A model generated the notes under the pieces. That model saw nothing but the letters and a program-made list of their open reading frames with translations. It was not told the DNA's origin and searched no databases. From assembly GCA_021186555.1 (NCBI GenBank), contig JAJKFL010000004.1, positions 15,085,807 to 15,149,806 on the forward strand: DNA of 64,000 nucleotides. The letters run 5' to 3'. Below, in pieces: positions 25,326 to 35,194 of this stretch. Both the position numbers and the translations under genes were made by a program. The first letter of the stretch is position 1. Every line of letters starts with the position of its first letter. This DNA is from Reticulitermes speratus (Eukaryota > Arthropoda > Insecta > Blattodea > Rhinotermitidae).

Positions 25326-25636
25326 CGCAGTACAGCAGCCGTTCCGACCACTCTGGTCACGCCTGTTGCTACACGATCATGAACCATCTCGAGCATTATT
25401 TGCTCTGTGCTTCAAGTCGCTACTGATGTCGCTGCTTCCGGCATCGGGGGAGTTTTTATTGGATTTCCCATCTCCTAGGCATCTCTCTTCGTCTGGTTCC
25501 TACCCTGTTGATCCGTCCAGCTTGGGAGACCCTACTGGTAGCAAAGCTACCGACAGCTTAGCTCTCAGGGTCACTGGAACTCACAAGCCCCTCTACCACG
25601 GCAAGTTGGAGATACCAACAAATGGGATCTTGCTGT

Positions 25637-28320
25637 AAGTGCTGTAAAATTTGGAACTGACTGTACATGTCATCGTATTTCCTGAGACGCTGTTTAGGTT
25701 GCAATCTTATAATGTGTTTAGTTTTCGTGGTAGTGCTGGCTTATCTGGGTGCTGAGTTCATATACAATCAGTGGGAGCAGAAAGGAATGAATGCAGACTT
25801 TCATTGCTCTGGTCAGTGCAATATGGGACTAAAGGCAAATGCCCTTCATTCTGCTGTAAGGATTTTGAACTTTAGTTTCATGCTTATGTCCATCTTCAAC
25901 TCAACATTTCAGTTCACTGCCTGCCCTAGCAATAACATGCGATAAGCAAGGCAGTGCAGACGCTTGAATCAGCATCAGGGAAATCAGACACGGAGTGTAA
26001 GAGACTGCGGTGACGTGTGTATTCCGCCAAAAACAAAGAATAAAGAAGGAAAGTCAAGTGTCCAGAATGCAACATAGGTTTGTATGCTATCCCATGTTTC
26101 GAGATATATCATACAAAACTGCATTTCTGAGGAACAACTGACACTAAAATTGAAAAGCGGAACACACAAATGTAAATAGCACTGTTGTAATTACTGAACT
26201 GATATTTTTCAGTAGCGTCTTCTTGATGAAATAATGGGGGTGAAGGGGTTGAGGATTTTACAGAAGGGGCTGTATGAAGGAAGAGAGACTTGTCGGAAGT
26301 TCTTTTATGTGTGTGTATTTCCTTCACTTCGCCAATGTGAGGAACCACTGCCTGGAGATTTATGTAAATAATTCCTGACTGCTGGAAAAATCGTAATGAT
26401 ATTAGTAGGAAAATTAAACCTCATTAGTGATACTCTTAACTAGAATTAAATTTCACACAATCTTTCATGCCTGTAGAAGCCTTTTAGACAAATATTGTGA
26501 AAAAGAGACATGTAATTATAGAGGCAGAAAATTTTGAAAACGACATGTCGTTGCAGGACAATGTTTTTTCCGTTCGGCCATGAGGGTATTTAAATTGCTG
26601 GGACAGTGTTTTCGCTTTCGGATGTAAAGGGTTAAAAGTAAATGTCAATCTATTTTCAATGTATGCAAATAATCTTTTTAAATTAATTAATTAAATTAAT
26701 TAAAGTAATTTTCGCTTTTTGCATCATAATTATAAAATTCTGTATTCTACCGGAGTGTATTTCTGTTTTTGGTTTTGATTTCAGAGTAATCAGCTATTAT
26801 TTCCCAATAAAACATTAACGCATTTGTTCTTAAAACCGAAAAGGAGAGTGATTACTGTGAGTTTCTAGTTAGCCTTAAATATATTTCGGTTTAATTTATG
26901 TTTTTAAAGGGTATTTATCCAATCAAACTGAAGCTCTTCTTTTATCAGAAATGTCGTTTTATTGAGAATGTTCAAATATTTATGTTAGTGGGAAAGCAAA
27001 TTAGAATTTTGTAGGATGAAACTGTGATGCCCAAAGTGGAAGCCCACGTTATTTAACGAAGGGCTCCCTGAATTGATGATAGCTTTGGACAAAAGGGTTG
27101 CCCGAATATGTTGTGCAGGAAATGCTCTAAAAGCATATACAGATCACTCAATAATTTCTTCGTTACCTTTCTTTTATAAGGTGGCTCTTGGTTGGAGAAA
27201 AATGGAAGGTACTTCTAATAACTTTAATAGCTTATATGTAACATGCAACAGAAGATTCCATCAGCAGGTGCAGGTAAATTCCTGTTCTATCACATTCTTA
27301 AGATGGTTCTAAACATCGCCAATCATGGAATGCAGGAATTCTGGTTAAATGCACATCACATACCATTCTATGAGAAATCAATCAAATACTCAACAGCAGT
27401 TTCTACTATGTGAAATGCAATTCGCACCAGAAGCGTTTTCTCCGAAAAAATGACATCGGGATATTCTATTTATTAGCTGGATTAAACTATGGGGATATGT
27501 TTAATGCCTATTAGGTTGCCGGATGAAAACTATCGACCTCAAACGATTTATGACATATAGTAAATACAGTAGCTTTTATAGTTAAATCAGTGTATAGCTC
27601 ATGCATTCTTATTATGCCATTCAAATTACATTTACTAAAAGGTACGCTTATATTAGTACCTTATCCATACATTTATTAAAATGCGTTGGCCATATTTCAG
27701 ACGGTTGCAGAATTTCAAGGTCATTCTGTAAAGTTACCTCCCATAAAGTGTGTAAGGTAAATTTCGTTTTGCTTTCCATTAGACTGCTAGACCATCCGTT
27801 TTACCCGTGAGCGAAGGTGACTATTTAGTGTTATATTGTAAAACGATTTTCAAACGCTTTTTTTGTTACTAGTTTTGTAAAATTTGTCAATTTGATAAAA
27901 TCTCTTTCTTTTAAAACAGGTTGTCAATTAAACCTGTTAAGCAGAATGCGCATTGAAAAGTGTTATGCTGGTAAAATTCAATCCTTTTTCATGATATGGC
28001 AGGCAGGAATTACTATAATTTAAAGCGAGAGTAACAAAGCTCTGACTACTAAATAAACGGTTGCTTGCGCAAATATGTTCCCTCAGATACTGCTGTTACG
28101 CTCTATTTACATGGGTCAATAGGCGTAAGATTATCTTGACCAAACAGAACTCTTATAGTTTGTCTTATCAAACCTGCACTTAACTCGATGGAGTAAAATT
28201 ATTCTTGAAAATTTGTTAGCCTGTCGGTTGACGAATACATTCCAGTGACAAGATAGAATCCAGAGCTTCAGTGCCAAGCTTGTAAAAGTGATCTCCGCTT
28301 TTCTGAGACGTTACTTAGCG
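25637..28320. other. no gene seen
   Basis: About 2.7 kb of AT-rich sequence without a recognisable gene. Small ORFs (92 codons or fewer) have no family features. Confidence 0.45.
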
Positions 28321-28336
28321 TATATTGGTAGTTGTT

Positions 28337-28382
28337 TACCAACGTTTCGGGAAAACCAACGGTCCCATCTTCAAGGAATTGA
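28337..28382 (-). ncRNA. hammerhead-like motif (g), degenerate
   Basis: On the minus strand TTGAAGAT, a GGGA/TCCC stem, then GAAACGTTGG. Same layout as the motif at 51.55 kb, but core C3/U4 are altered and stem I is poor. Probably a relic. Confidence 0.25.
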
Positions 28383-28874
28383 TAGGTTGCTCCGAAACAC
28401 CGTGGCGGAAGCCTGAAAGAACGCAATTCTGTAGAAGCTCACACACGGAGTTCTGTCCTGACAGACCTTAACTACTTAACGCTGAAACATTACTAAACTC
28501 TGAAATTTACCCCACAGTACATGTATATGTTTCACATGGTTCTCCACCCCAAGAAACATTATTTCCCTAGAGAGCATTAAACGTATGGTTTCCTTTATTG
28601 ATAAGGAGTCTGTTTCTTCTGAGGTAGGAACTCAACCCCAGTGGTACACCATGGCGTAAGCACCAACCAGATAACACAGGGATATTCTTTTGAATGAAGA
28701 TGACAAATTGACACTGATGTTTGTCGGCGATGGAAGATAAAATTTAGAATTGTAAAATATTTGTTAACTGACATATTTTAAAGCTTTTTAGCACTTTTAG
28801 TTGACAATATTGTATTGAACTATACATACACATCTTCGACATAATTTGTTGTACTTGTATAACTTTGTATATAC

Positions 28875-28915
28875 TTCCCTGATAATGACATTGTATAAGT
28901 CGAAACATTTAGGAG
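28875..28915 (+). ncRNA. hammerhead-like motif (d)
   Basis: Stem I TTCC pairs with GGAG. CTGATAA is followed by T, a GAC/GTC stem II, GAAA, a 4-nt loop and TA. Core G8 is A, so activity is doubtful, but all helices are preserved. Confidence 0.3.
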
Positions 28916-28919
28916 AGAC

Positions 28920-29731
28920 ATAAGTGAAAAATGATTACTTATTACTCATTGTGCAATTTGTTGAATTAAATAGGTATATTCACTATGTTCCACGGAATAT
29001 GGATTACATCAAAGTAGGATCTCAATTTCAGTGTGCACTTTAGATGAGCGTTATTCATCAAAGCATTATACCAGTCCAAAAATTCACAATTCATGTACAG
29101 GAATATAAGCCGAATATCAAGATAATACTTGAAAACGTGCTTTTGAAAATCTAAAAGATCTCTTCGTAGGTTCAAGATAAAATATCAGACTACATGATAT
29201 CTTTTCCAGAAAACAGTCTCATTTTTACAACAGCAAATACCTCAAACCTCGTATCAATAAAGAGTGCACAATCGTGTCAATTTTGCGATGCGGATTTCTA
29301 AACCAACAAACAAAATATTGTAGGCATAATAAATTAATAACATAACAGTAAGAGTTTTCAATTTTTAGTGTTCCAAAAATAAGTATTAGTTTTTCAGTAA
29401 TAGTATAATTCTGAAATGCAAAATATATATATATATAATTATGAATTCGCTTCACCGAAAGTCGTAGGATTCTTAGGGGTTTTTACAAAGTAAAGAAGAT
29501 CGCCTTGCGTAGATATCATATCCATCGGCCCGTCTGCCTGTCTGTCCCTCTGTTTTTAACACAGGATCAATGACTAAACCCGTTGTCGTATTTTCACGAA
29601 ATTCGGTAAAAGACATTTTTACAAATAATTGTCGCACATACTCAATGACAAGTCATATTACACTTATGGTTGTAAAATAACTTATAGCCGCATTTCTGTA
29701 TTTATTTACAAATTTTTGTGAAGTTCGGTAC
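28920..29731. other. no gene seen (left flank of Polinton)
   Basis: AT-rich flank with a short (TA)n at about 29425-29440. No recognised feature up to the Polinton target duplication. Confidence 0.5.
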
Positions 29732-29737
29732 AGGATG
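29732..29737. repeat. Polinton target-site duplication, left (AGGATG)
   Basis: A 6-bp word repeated immediately outside the right end at 45627-45632. Six-bp duplications are the Polinton hallmark. Confidence 0.9.
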
Positions 29738-29754
29738 AGTAGTAATACTGGAGG

Positions 29755-29960
29755 TATGGCAGGTCCCGCCCCCTGACCAATCAGGTTGCAGGAAGCGGTC
29801 ACGTGACCGGAAGTGACGTCACAAGCCCCGCCCCCTGACCAATCAGGTTGCAGGAAGCGGACACGTGACTGAGTCACGTGACCGGAAGTGACGTCACAAT
29901 GAAAACAAAGATGGCGGATGTAAACAAACTCACGTGACAGGGTCAATGACCTTTACCTGA
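29755..29960. promoter_or_regulatory. promoter-like motif cluster at the TIR tip, left
   Basis: A repeat of about 60 bp occurs twice and contains GC box CCCGCCCCC, inverted CCAAT (ACCAATCAGG), E-box palindrome TCACGTGA, an ETS-like CCGGAAGTG and the CRE/ATF palindrome TGACGTCA. A YY1-like AAGATGGCGG follows. E2F-like GGCGCGAAA words lie just inward (about 29975-30020). The mirrored copy at 45.4-45.6 kb keeps the same order. The site names are consensus matches only; no function is shown. Confidence 0.5.
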
Positions 29961-29964
29961 AGTG

Positions 29965-30590
29965 ACGTAACAAGATGGCGCGAAATTTGAATATACATAA
30001 AGAAAATGGCGCGAAATTTGAATTTTAAATGTTGGTAGTTGCGCGGTAATTTTAATTTTTACAATATGGCGGATGGGCGCTAAGTTTAAATTTTAATAAT
30101 ATGACGAAAGCGCGGTAAATTTAAATATTAATAATATAAAGGAGACGCGGTATTTTTAAATGTTGGTAAACGGCGCTAAGTTTAAATTTTAATAATATTA
30201 CGAAACCGCGGTAAATTTAAATATTAATAATATAAAGGAGACGCGGTATTTTTAAATGTTGGTAAACGGCGCTAAGTTTAAATTTTAATAATATTACGAA
30301 AGCGCGCTAAGTTTAAATTTTAATAATATAACGGAAACGCGGTAAATTTAAATGTTAAAAGATGGCGCTAAGTTTTAATTTTAGTAATATAGTGGATACG
30401 CGGTAAGTGTAAATTTTAATAATATTACGGAAACGCGGTAAATTTAAATTTTACAAGAATGCTACGCGGTATATTTAATAATATGAGGGAAGCGCGGTAA
30501 ATTTTAATTTTAGTAATATGAAGGAGACGCGGTAAGTTTAAATTTTAATAATATTACGGAAACGCGGTAAATTTAAAAGTTATTTAAAAT
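29965..30590. repeat. AT-rich tandem array with CGCGGTAAATTTAAA units, left TIR
   Basis: Roughly 35-40-bp units alternating GCGC(G/T)(G/A)A(A/G)(A/T)TTTAAAT with TTTTAATAATAT(T/A)ACG. A longer-period duplication is visible near 30130-30300. The mirrored array in the right TIR has diverged slightly in copy arrangement. Confidence 0.85.
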
Positions 30591-30655
30591 AGATGACTGC
30601 TTGATGCTATATATATGAGTGGTTTGAGTATAGGTTATAATAGATATATGTAATT

Positions 30656-30740
30656 GAAAGGGGTGGTTGAGTGGTAAGGTGTAGGACTTATGATCACAAG
30701 ATCCTAGGTTCGAAAACTGCTTACCTTAATTACCCCTTTC
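30656..30740 (+). ncRNA. tRNA-like pol III unit in left TIR
   Basis: 85 nt bounded by a perfect 8-bp stem GAAAGGGG/CCCCTTTC. A-box TGGTTGAGTGG matches the pol III consensus. The B-box-like GGTTCGAAAAC lies about 33 nt downstream, and a CTTTT terminator-like run follows. The anticodon-arm region (TAGGACTT...AAGATCCTA) pairs only with an enlarged loop and the T stem is poor, so it is tRNA-derived rather than a working tRNA. Confidence 0.55.
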
Positions 30741-31130
30741 TTTTAGTTTTTACATTTAATTAATTTTATTAACTTGTGAAAATAGGGTATTAATGTATAT
30801 TTATGAATATTAAACATTATAGAAAGCGGAGACAGTGTGGCGTGCTATGCTATTTTGAAAATAGAAAGTAGGGCAGCCGGATCATGTACAAACATGTATA
30901 GGGACTAGAAGTTGAACTATTCTTGAAATTAGAAAGGTTTGTTTACACACGCAAATAGTAGACTTGCTATTTTGAAAATAAAGATTTTGTTGGATGTATT
31001 CGAATACTACCTATGCCAATTACCTCTTTCTTTGTTTAAAGGATAGGAATAGGTTTTTATTAAACTGAAATGAAGAACACAATTTTTTTTTCTTTTTTCA
31101 CATGTACACAATGGTGTCTCTTACATTTTA

Positions 31131-31607
31131 TTAATGGAATGTTTTATACATTATTTCGTCGTACAATGTTTCAAAGTCAATAGCATTTGTCTGTGGTGGT
31201 GTACAGAAGTTTTTAGCCTCCAGACATGAATTTCGCCATTCAATCATTTCGTCGTGCAGTTGATACAGTTTGTGTATTTGCCGGTCTATACAAGAACCAG
31301 CCAACTCCATGAGATATGACCACTCAGATTTACTTAAAAACACTTGAATGTCCTCAGACATTATGCGTATATACCGTCCACAGTACATAGATAGGGTATG
31401 ACGTTTATCACCAAGTTCATGCACTTCATTTTTCGCAATAGCATCCTTGAATGTCACCAAAATAAACCACTGGATTTGATTTAACACCACATTACGCGAA
31501 GAACTTGTAATCTTCACTTGAGGCGTCAGGTTTTCATCCAGAAAGAGTGAGACGTACTTGGTCCTCTGCTTGTTCAGGAAATATACACGTTCAAGTAACG
31601 ACCACAT
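31131..31607 (-). CDS. PC4-like DNA-binding protein candidate (left paralogue)
   Basis: A 158-codon protein, last gene of the leftward block, ending 46 bp before the left TIR. I chose ATG 31607 rather than 31646 because it aligns with the start of the paralogue at 42617 and directly follows a splice-acceptor-like TTTTTCCAG. It is clearly homologous to that right-end protein over its length (LLxRxYFL, FLDxxLTPQV, SSxxVVLN, WRxxCL, TPPxxxxIDFxxLY). Two sub-blocks ending VVLNQIQWF and VFLSKSEWSYL, each preceded by beta-rich segments, resemble the PC4/Sub1 single-strand DNA-binding fold, but weakly. Function is unproven. It overlaps nothing if started here, whereas the longer start overlaps the upstream gene by 28 bp. 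Confidence 0.65.
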   Translation of the reverse strand: MWSLLERVYFLNKQRTKYVSLFLDENLTPQVKITSSSRNVVLNQIQWFILVTFKDAIAKNEVHELGDKRHTLSMYCGRYIRIMSEDIQVFLSKSEWSYLMELAGSCIDRQIHKLYQLHDEMIEWRNSCLEAKNFCTPPQTNAIDFETLYDEIMYKTFH

Positions 31608-31618
31608 CTGGAAAAACA

Positions 31619-32134
31619 TTAATGACAACCAGGTTGAATCGGGCATACTGCATACTGAAGACTAAGAATGTGGAAGTGCAGCCATTGGGCCATCGAATGC
31701 GCTGATCTCATTGCACAAACATTGTTTAACCCTTTATGGCACGGGAAGGTACAGCTTATGCCAGGAAAAGTTATGTCTGCAGCCCGCGGACATCCTAGTT
31801 GAGCAATATCGATTACTGTGCGATCGATAAGATTACTAATAAATGCTGATTTTTTAGGTCCATAGCAATATATAGCTACAGCTGATGATGCCTCTCGATG
31901 CAAAACAGTCTCCAACTCAGAGTACAATATATCACCATCATTCCAATTACACCCGTGATTAATGTCCTGGTTAAGTCTTGCCGTAAACGCAGGCACTTCT
32001 TCCCAAGCGTACGGTCTCTTAAAGACATATGATGAGACCCTGTCACTGTGAGAATCGGCAGCTGCCAACTCTTTCACTACCATTTCACCATCCCTCCCTT
32101 GAAAGTAGGTGAAATCTATCACTAAGAGAGCCAT
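31619..32134 (-). CDS. putative RNase H-fold/exonuclease-like accessory protein
   Basis: 171 codons from a normal ATG, 36 bp downstream of the protease stop, same strand. The pattern MALLVIDFTYFQ ... MVVKELAAADSH ... YVFKRPYAW ... HGCNWNDGDILYSELETVL ... DIAQLGCP ... CAMRSAHSMAQWL resembles small proteins often carried by insect mobile elements, in which D7, E22 and a later D and H could form a DEDD-type nuclease site. That family memory is my basis and is not verified. The frame is intact. Alternatively it is a lineage-specific Polinton protein of unknown role. Confidence 0.5.
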   Translation of the reverse strand: MALLVIDFTYFQGRDGEMVVKELAAADSHSDRVSSYVFKRPYAWEEVPAFTARLNQDINHGCNWNDGDILYSELETVLHREASSAVAIYCYGPKKSAFISNLIDRTVIDIAQLGCPRAADITFPGISCTFPCHKGLNNVCAMRSAHSMAQWLHFHILSLQYAVCPIQPGCH

Positions 32135-32170
32135 TGCTAACTGATTAAGTAATGCTGTACGTACCTTTAT

Positions 32171-32674
32171 TTATAGCTGTGATTTGCACGTCTGCTGCTC
32201 CTTTTCCTCCAGGCTTTCGCAAGCAGGACAATTGCCAAAATGACGACGAAACATGCGCACTGCCTTTATATCGTTGCAGGTGTAGTTGGCAGGTGTGAAC
32301 ATGTTCACAAATGACGTCATTGAGTGGCCCTTAGCTCTGTGGAATGCATATAGGCAGCAGAAATGTCCGCAGACATTCGAAGTCAATCCCTGTAGTCTGT
32401 GGCGGTTAAACTTCCATGAAACTGAGTGGCGTTGTAGATAGGCTATTATTTCATGTTTGAATGGCGGGAATCCATAAGAATCAAAATAATCGGCATATCC
32501 CGATTCAGAAATGCAGAGAGCTACCCAATGCAAACCGGGCATGTGTTGTTTGTCAAGGTTTATAATAATTATGGAGGGCTTTATAATTGTGGATGGTAAT
32601 AGATCAATAGGATATACTCCTTGAAAATATTTAACATGTTTAGTTAACACTTTGTTAATTTGAATGGTATTCAT
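32171..32674 (-). CDS. Polinton cysteine protease (adenain/Ulp1-like)
   Basis: A 167-codon C48/adenain-fold maturation protease, expected to process capsid precursors. Candidate catalytic residues are visible in order and spacing: H49 in GLHWVALC, D65 in DYFDSYG, Q95 in RHRLQG and C102 in SNVCGHFCCLYA. The length matches Polinton and adenovirus proteases. The start ATG overlaps the major capsid stop as ATGA, so the two are probably translated or transcribed together. The frame is intact with no missing key residue, making it one of the best-preserved genes in this copy. Confidence 0.92.
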   Translation of the reverse strand: MNTIQINKVLTKHVKYFQGVYPIDLLPSTIIKPSIIIINLDKQHMPGLHWVALCISESGYADYFDSYGFPPFKHEIIAYLQRHSVSWKFNRHRLQGLTSNVCGHFCCLYAFHRAKGHSMTSFVNMFTPANYTCNDIKAVRMFRRHFGNCPACESLEEKEQQTCKSQL

Positions 32675-33966
32675 TCTACTGTGACGTTTCGGGAATTATC
32701 AATCTCAATGTGGCCAGGAAATTCGGCATACAGAATACATGTTACAGGTTCAGGTAATGGCTTTTTAAAGCGTGCTTCTATGCGCACGTTTCCTTGACGA
32801 GGTAGACTAACGTGTTCTTCGTCAGCCTCTCTGTCAGGAGTTAAGTCGAAGCCTAATATGAAAAAACCTTTTGTGAACATTTCCATGGTAATCATGTGAC
32901 CACGGTCGTCGTGATGAATACCGGTACTGGAGAAAAGTGTTTCGTAAGCCCTTGTGACTCCGAAGGTTGAAGAGCAGTCCATTGTTAGGGACTCGGAAGG
33001 GTACTGAACTCCATTTACATACAAAACAAGATAGGTCATGTCATAATGGTGAAACTGGAAAGGATTTGAAATAGCAGAACCTACAAATGCGGTGTTTTTA
33101 ACAATTGCAACAAGTAACCTTTCAGGGATCGGTCCAAGGAATGCATTATCAATAGAGACCTGCTGGGCCCCAGCACTCGCTGTGAAGGTTTTAATCTGAG
33201 TATGTGTAAGAGGATAATGTGCCTTTCTCTTCATACCCAAGACATTAGCGTGAGCTAGAAGCAGAGGAGGTTTCAGCTCGATCTGAGTGATAAAAAGAGT
33301 TGCATCCAAGATTTTAATACGAACTTTGACGTCGTCTGAATTTCCCAAGAGGTAAAAGGCCTCAGGCGCACGTGTCAATTTAATATTCATATCGACGCCG
33401 TTAATTAGCATTTTATCTGAATTGAATAAGTCGGCGTGAAGTCTTCCATAGAGTTCAATTGTTTGACTCTCACTGAGATAATTTAATCTTGTGACGTAAC
33501 CCTTGTTTTCCTTATCTGCCCCCAACGATCCATTTGATGCTGCTGAATCGAGAAACCAAAAACTCGAGAGCAGATGTGTCCCTGAAGCGTCTTTTCCATA
33601 ATTTAACAACTTTTCAATATAGGACTTATAATGGTAGTTTGTCTCATGAAGAGTTACTGGCTTTCCGTTTAATGACACACTTAGTGCACTAAACAATGAA
33701 TGTAACAGGTTATTGACACACCCAACTGCATTTGGCTCAGTACTCGTGAAATCTGTTCCGTCAGTTTTTACAAGTTTATCGCGCAAAAGTAGACGCACAG
33801 AATTCAAATCGATGTAGAAATCACTATGACCAGAGCAATGAAATTCTAACTGACAAGGATTATCTGCAGGGGCAATAGGTTTGTATGTAACGGTGTGACT
33901 GTTTAAGATGGACGTTTGGATGCTAAGCTTGAGAAAGATATCGAGACCCGATTTCAAACACTACAT
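32671..33966 (-). pseudogene. Polinton major capsid protein (double jelly-roll), stop at codon 2
   Basis: The frame is open for 428 codons (33957-32671) and matches Polinton major capsid in length and features: an N-terminal LDIFLK...QTSI...YKPI opening, FYIDLNSVRLLLR, LFSALSVSLNGKPV, then a second half with FLGPIPERLLVAIVKNTAFVGS, NPFQFHHYDMTYLVLYVNG and GFFILGFDLTPD. It would build the hexon-like shell. The only in-frame ATG near the start (33966-33964) lies 3 bp after the upstream gene's stop and is followed at once by TAG (33963-33961). The 33957 codon is TTG. So the start is damaged, or translation would need a non-AUG codon. It overlaps the protease by 4 bp. Confidence 0.88.
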
Positions 33967-33968
33967 AA

Positions 33969-34373
33969 TTATTCTTTTGAAAATATATCCTTCACCTTTG
34001 CACGTTTACTTTGTAAATGAACCTTTTTCGAACTTCGCTTCCTTTTTAAACACAAGCCAGAACCAGTCATTTTCTTAATTTTGTCTTCAAGATTGTCCTT
34101 TGCTTCACCGAAACGTGATTTAAGAATATCACCAACTTGTTGCCCCTGTTGCTTATTAAGTAAATCAGTAAAGATATTTGAACCCGTCTTTAATGCTTCC
34201 CTACCTACAGCCTTAGCTCCTGAATACAACAAAGGCTTAACAAAACGAAACAGCCCCCTGAAGAATGACCCAATACCATTTCCCCTCTGCACTCTGAAAC
34301 TTGCTATATATACTGGACCTATATCACCACCACCGCCGCTTTGATTAATGTAATACCGTGTATATTGATCCAT
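33969..34373 (-). CDS. small basic virion protein candidate (pVI/pX-like)
   Basis: 134 codons, ATG at 34373. Glycine-rich N-terminus (SGGGGDIG), then an amphipathic/hydrophobic helix region GNGIGSFFRGLFRFVKPLLYSGAKAVGREALKTG, and a lysine/arginine-rich tail (KRKRSSKKVHLQSKRAKVK). This layout recurs between the minor and major capsid genes of Polintons and adinto-like elements, and is reminiscent of adenovirus minor core or membrane-active proteins. No enzymatic motif. It sits 20 bp after the minor capsid stop and 3 bp before the capsid ATG. The frame is intact. Confidence 0.7.
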   Translation of the reverse strand: MDQYTRYYINQSGGGGDIGPVYIASFRVQRGNGIGSFFRGLFRFVKPLLYSGAKAVGREALKTGSNIFTDLLNKQQGQQVGDILKSRFGEAKDNLEDKIKKMTGSGLCLKRKRSSKKVHLQSKRAKVKDIFSKE

Positions 34374-34393
34374 GGTACCCTATGAACTGAGTA

Positions 34394-35194
34394 TTATTGC
34401 GCTGAGGATTTGTTTTTAAAGTGTAATGTTATTAAGCATGGAATATCACTATCGTCAAAAGTAACATCTTCTCCAGAATTTTTAACAAGACGGATGGCTA
34501 TTGACTCTATGAATGATTGTTCCACTGGTCTGTACAATGGGAAATGGAACCTATGATAGCCATCAGCAGATGGAAAGTGTAAAGGAGTCAGCATTCTGAC
34601 GTAAGAATCGCCTACTAACTTTGGTTTAATAATATCGGTGTATACGTATATTGGCTCTGGCGCAGCAAAGTTTAAATTATCCGTTTCGGGTAGTGATACT
34701 TTGTTGGCACTACAATTAGCAGGAGCCATAATTGTCACTGCCAAATCTTCGAGGCCGTTATAAACACGAACAGGGAAGTGCGATATTATTTTTTTCCCTA
34801 CCTTTAGTGAATTTTGTCCATAACAGACGCCTAGAGTGTTTGTAGTGTATGCATTTGGTGGCATATGCTTATTTAGATACCCGTTAAATTTAATAACAAA
34901 ATTTTCTTTATCTTCAGGCGATTTGAAATGTCGCTTTAGTGTTACAAACAATTCATACAGATTTTCGTAATTCTTTACTGGAAACTTGATATCCATCGTA
35001 TCTAAACGTACGATATTGTGCAGGGGTTGCTTCTTATAACCTCTCGGATACGATATTTCGACTAAACCGACTTCCTACTTGTTGGGTTCGAGTTGAATAG
35101 GGGTGGCTAGCTTTGTTCTAAAATTAGCTATTGTATTGAGAGGGAAGTAATTTCCTGAACTGTCTGACGGTAACACTACGAAAAATGATTCCAT
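34394..35194 (-). pseudogene. Polinton minor (penton-like) capsid protein, internal stop
   Basis: Single jelly-roll vertex protein. The 200-codon frame from 34996 holds the recognisable C-terminal half (PIYVYTDIIKPKLVGD, MLTPLHFPS, FPLYRPVEQSFIESIAIRL, DDSDIPCLITLHFKNK). The same frame continues upstream to ATG 35194, with a typical minor-capsid N-terminus (ESFFVVLPSDSSGNYFP then a TKLATPIQLE segment), interrupted by in-frame TAG at 35075-35077. So the annotated 34996 Met is internal and the gene is broken by one nonsense codon. Its ATG overlaps the integrase stop by one base (TAATG). Confidence 0.85.

Larger units (their letters stand above)
22223..25626 (-). mobile_element. full-length RTE-like LINE, family A
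   Basis: A 3.4-kb insertion with perfect 10-bp duplications. On the minus strand: GC-rich 5' leader (25626 to about 25100) containing a GGTAGC-TTT-GCTACC hairpin, then endonuclease, linker and RT, with only a few bases after the stop codon before a TGATGAATG-type 3' end. Frames are broken at several points and the RT catalytic box is mutated, so it is inactive although structurally complete. Confidence 0.85.
29738..31084 (+). repeat. Polinton terminal inverted repeat, left
   Basis: 1347 bp, inverted complement of 44246-45626 with small indels. From the tip inward: promoter-like motif cluster, AT-rich tandem array, tRNA-like unit, and a unique inner part ending TGAAGAACACAATT, just downstream of the last leftward gene. 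Confidence 0.95.

Noticed and set aside
25667..25945. 92-codon ORF with a hydrophobic N-terminus
   Set aside because: No family resemblance or splice context; not enough to call a gene.
30130..30590. CRISPR array
   Set aside because: The units are a degenerate AT-rich tandem repeat with no unique spacers, in a eukaryotic element.
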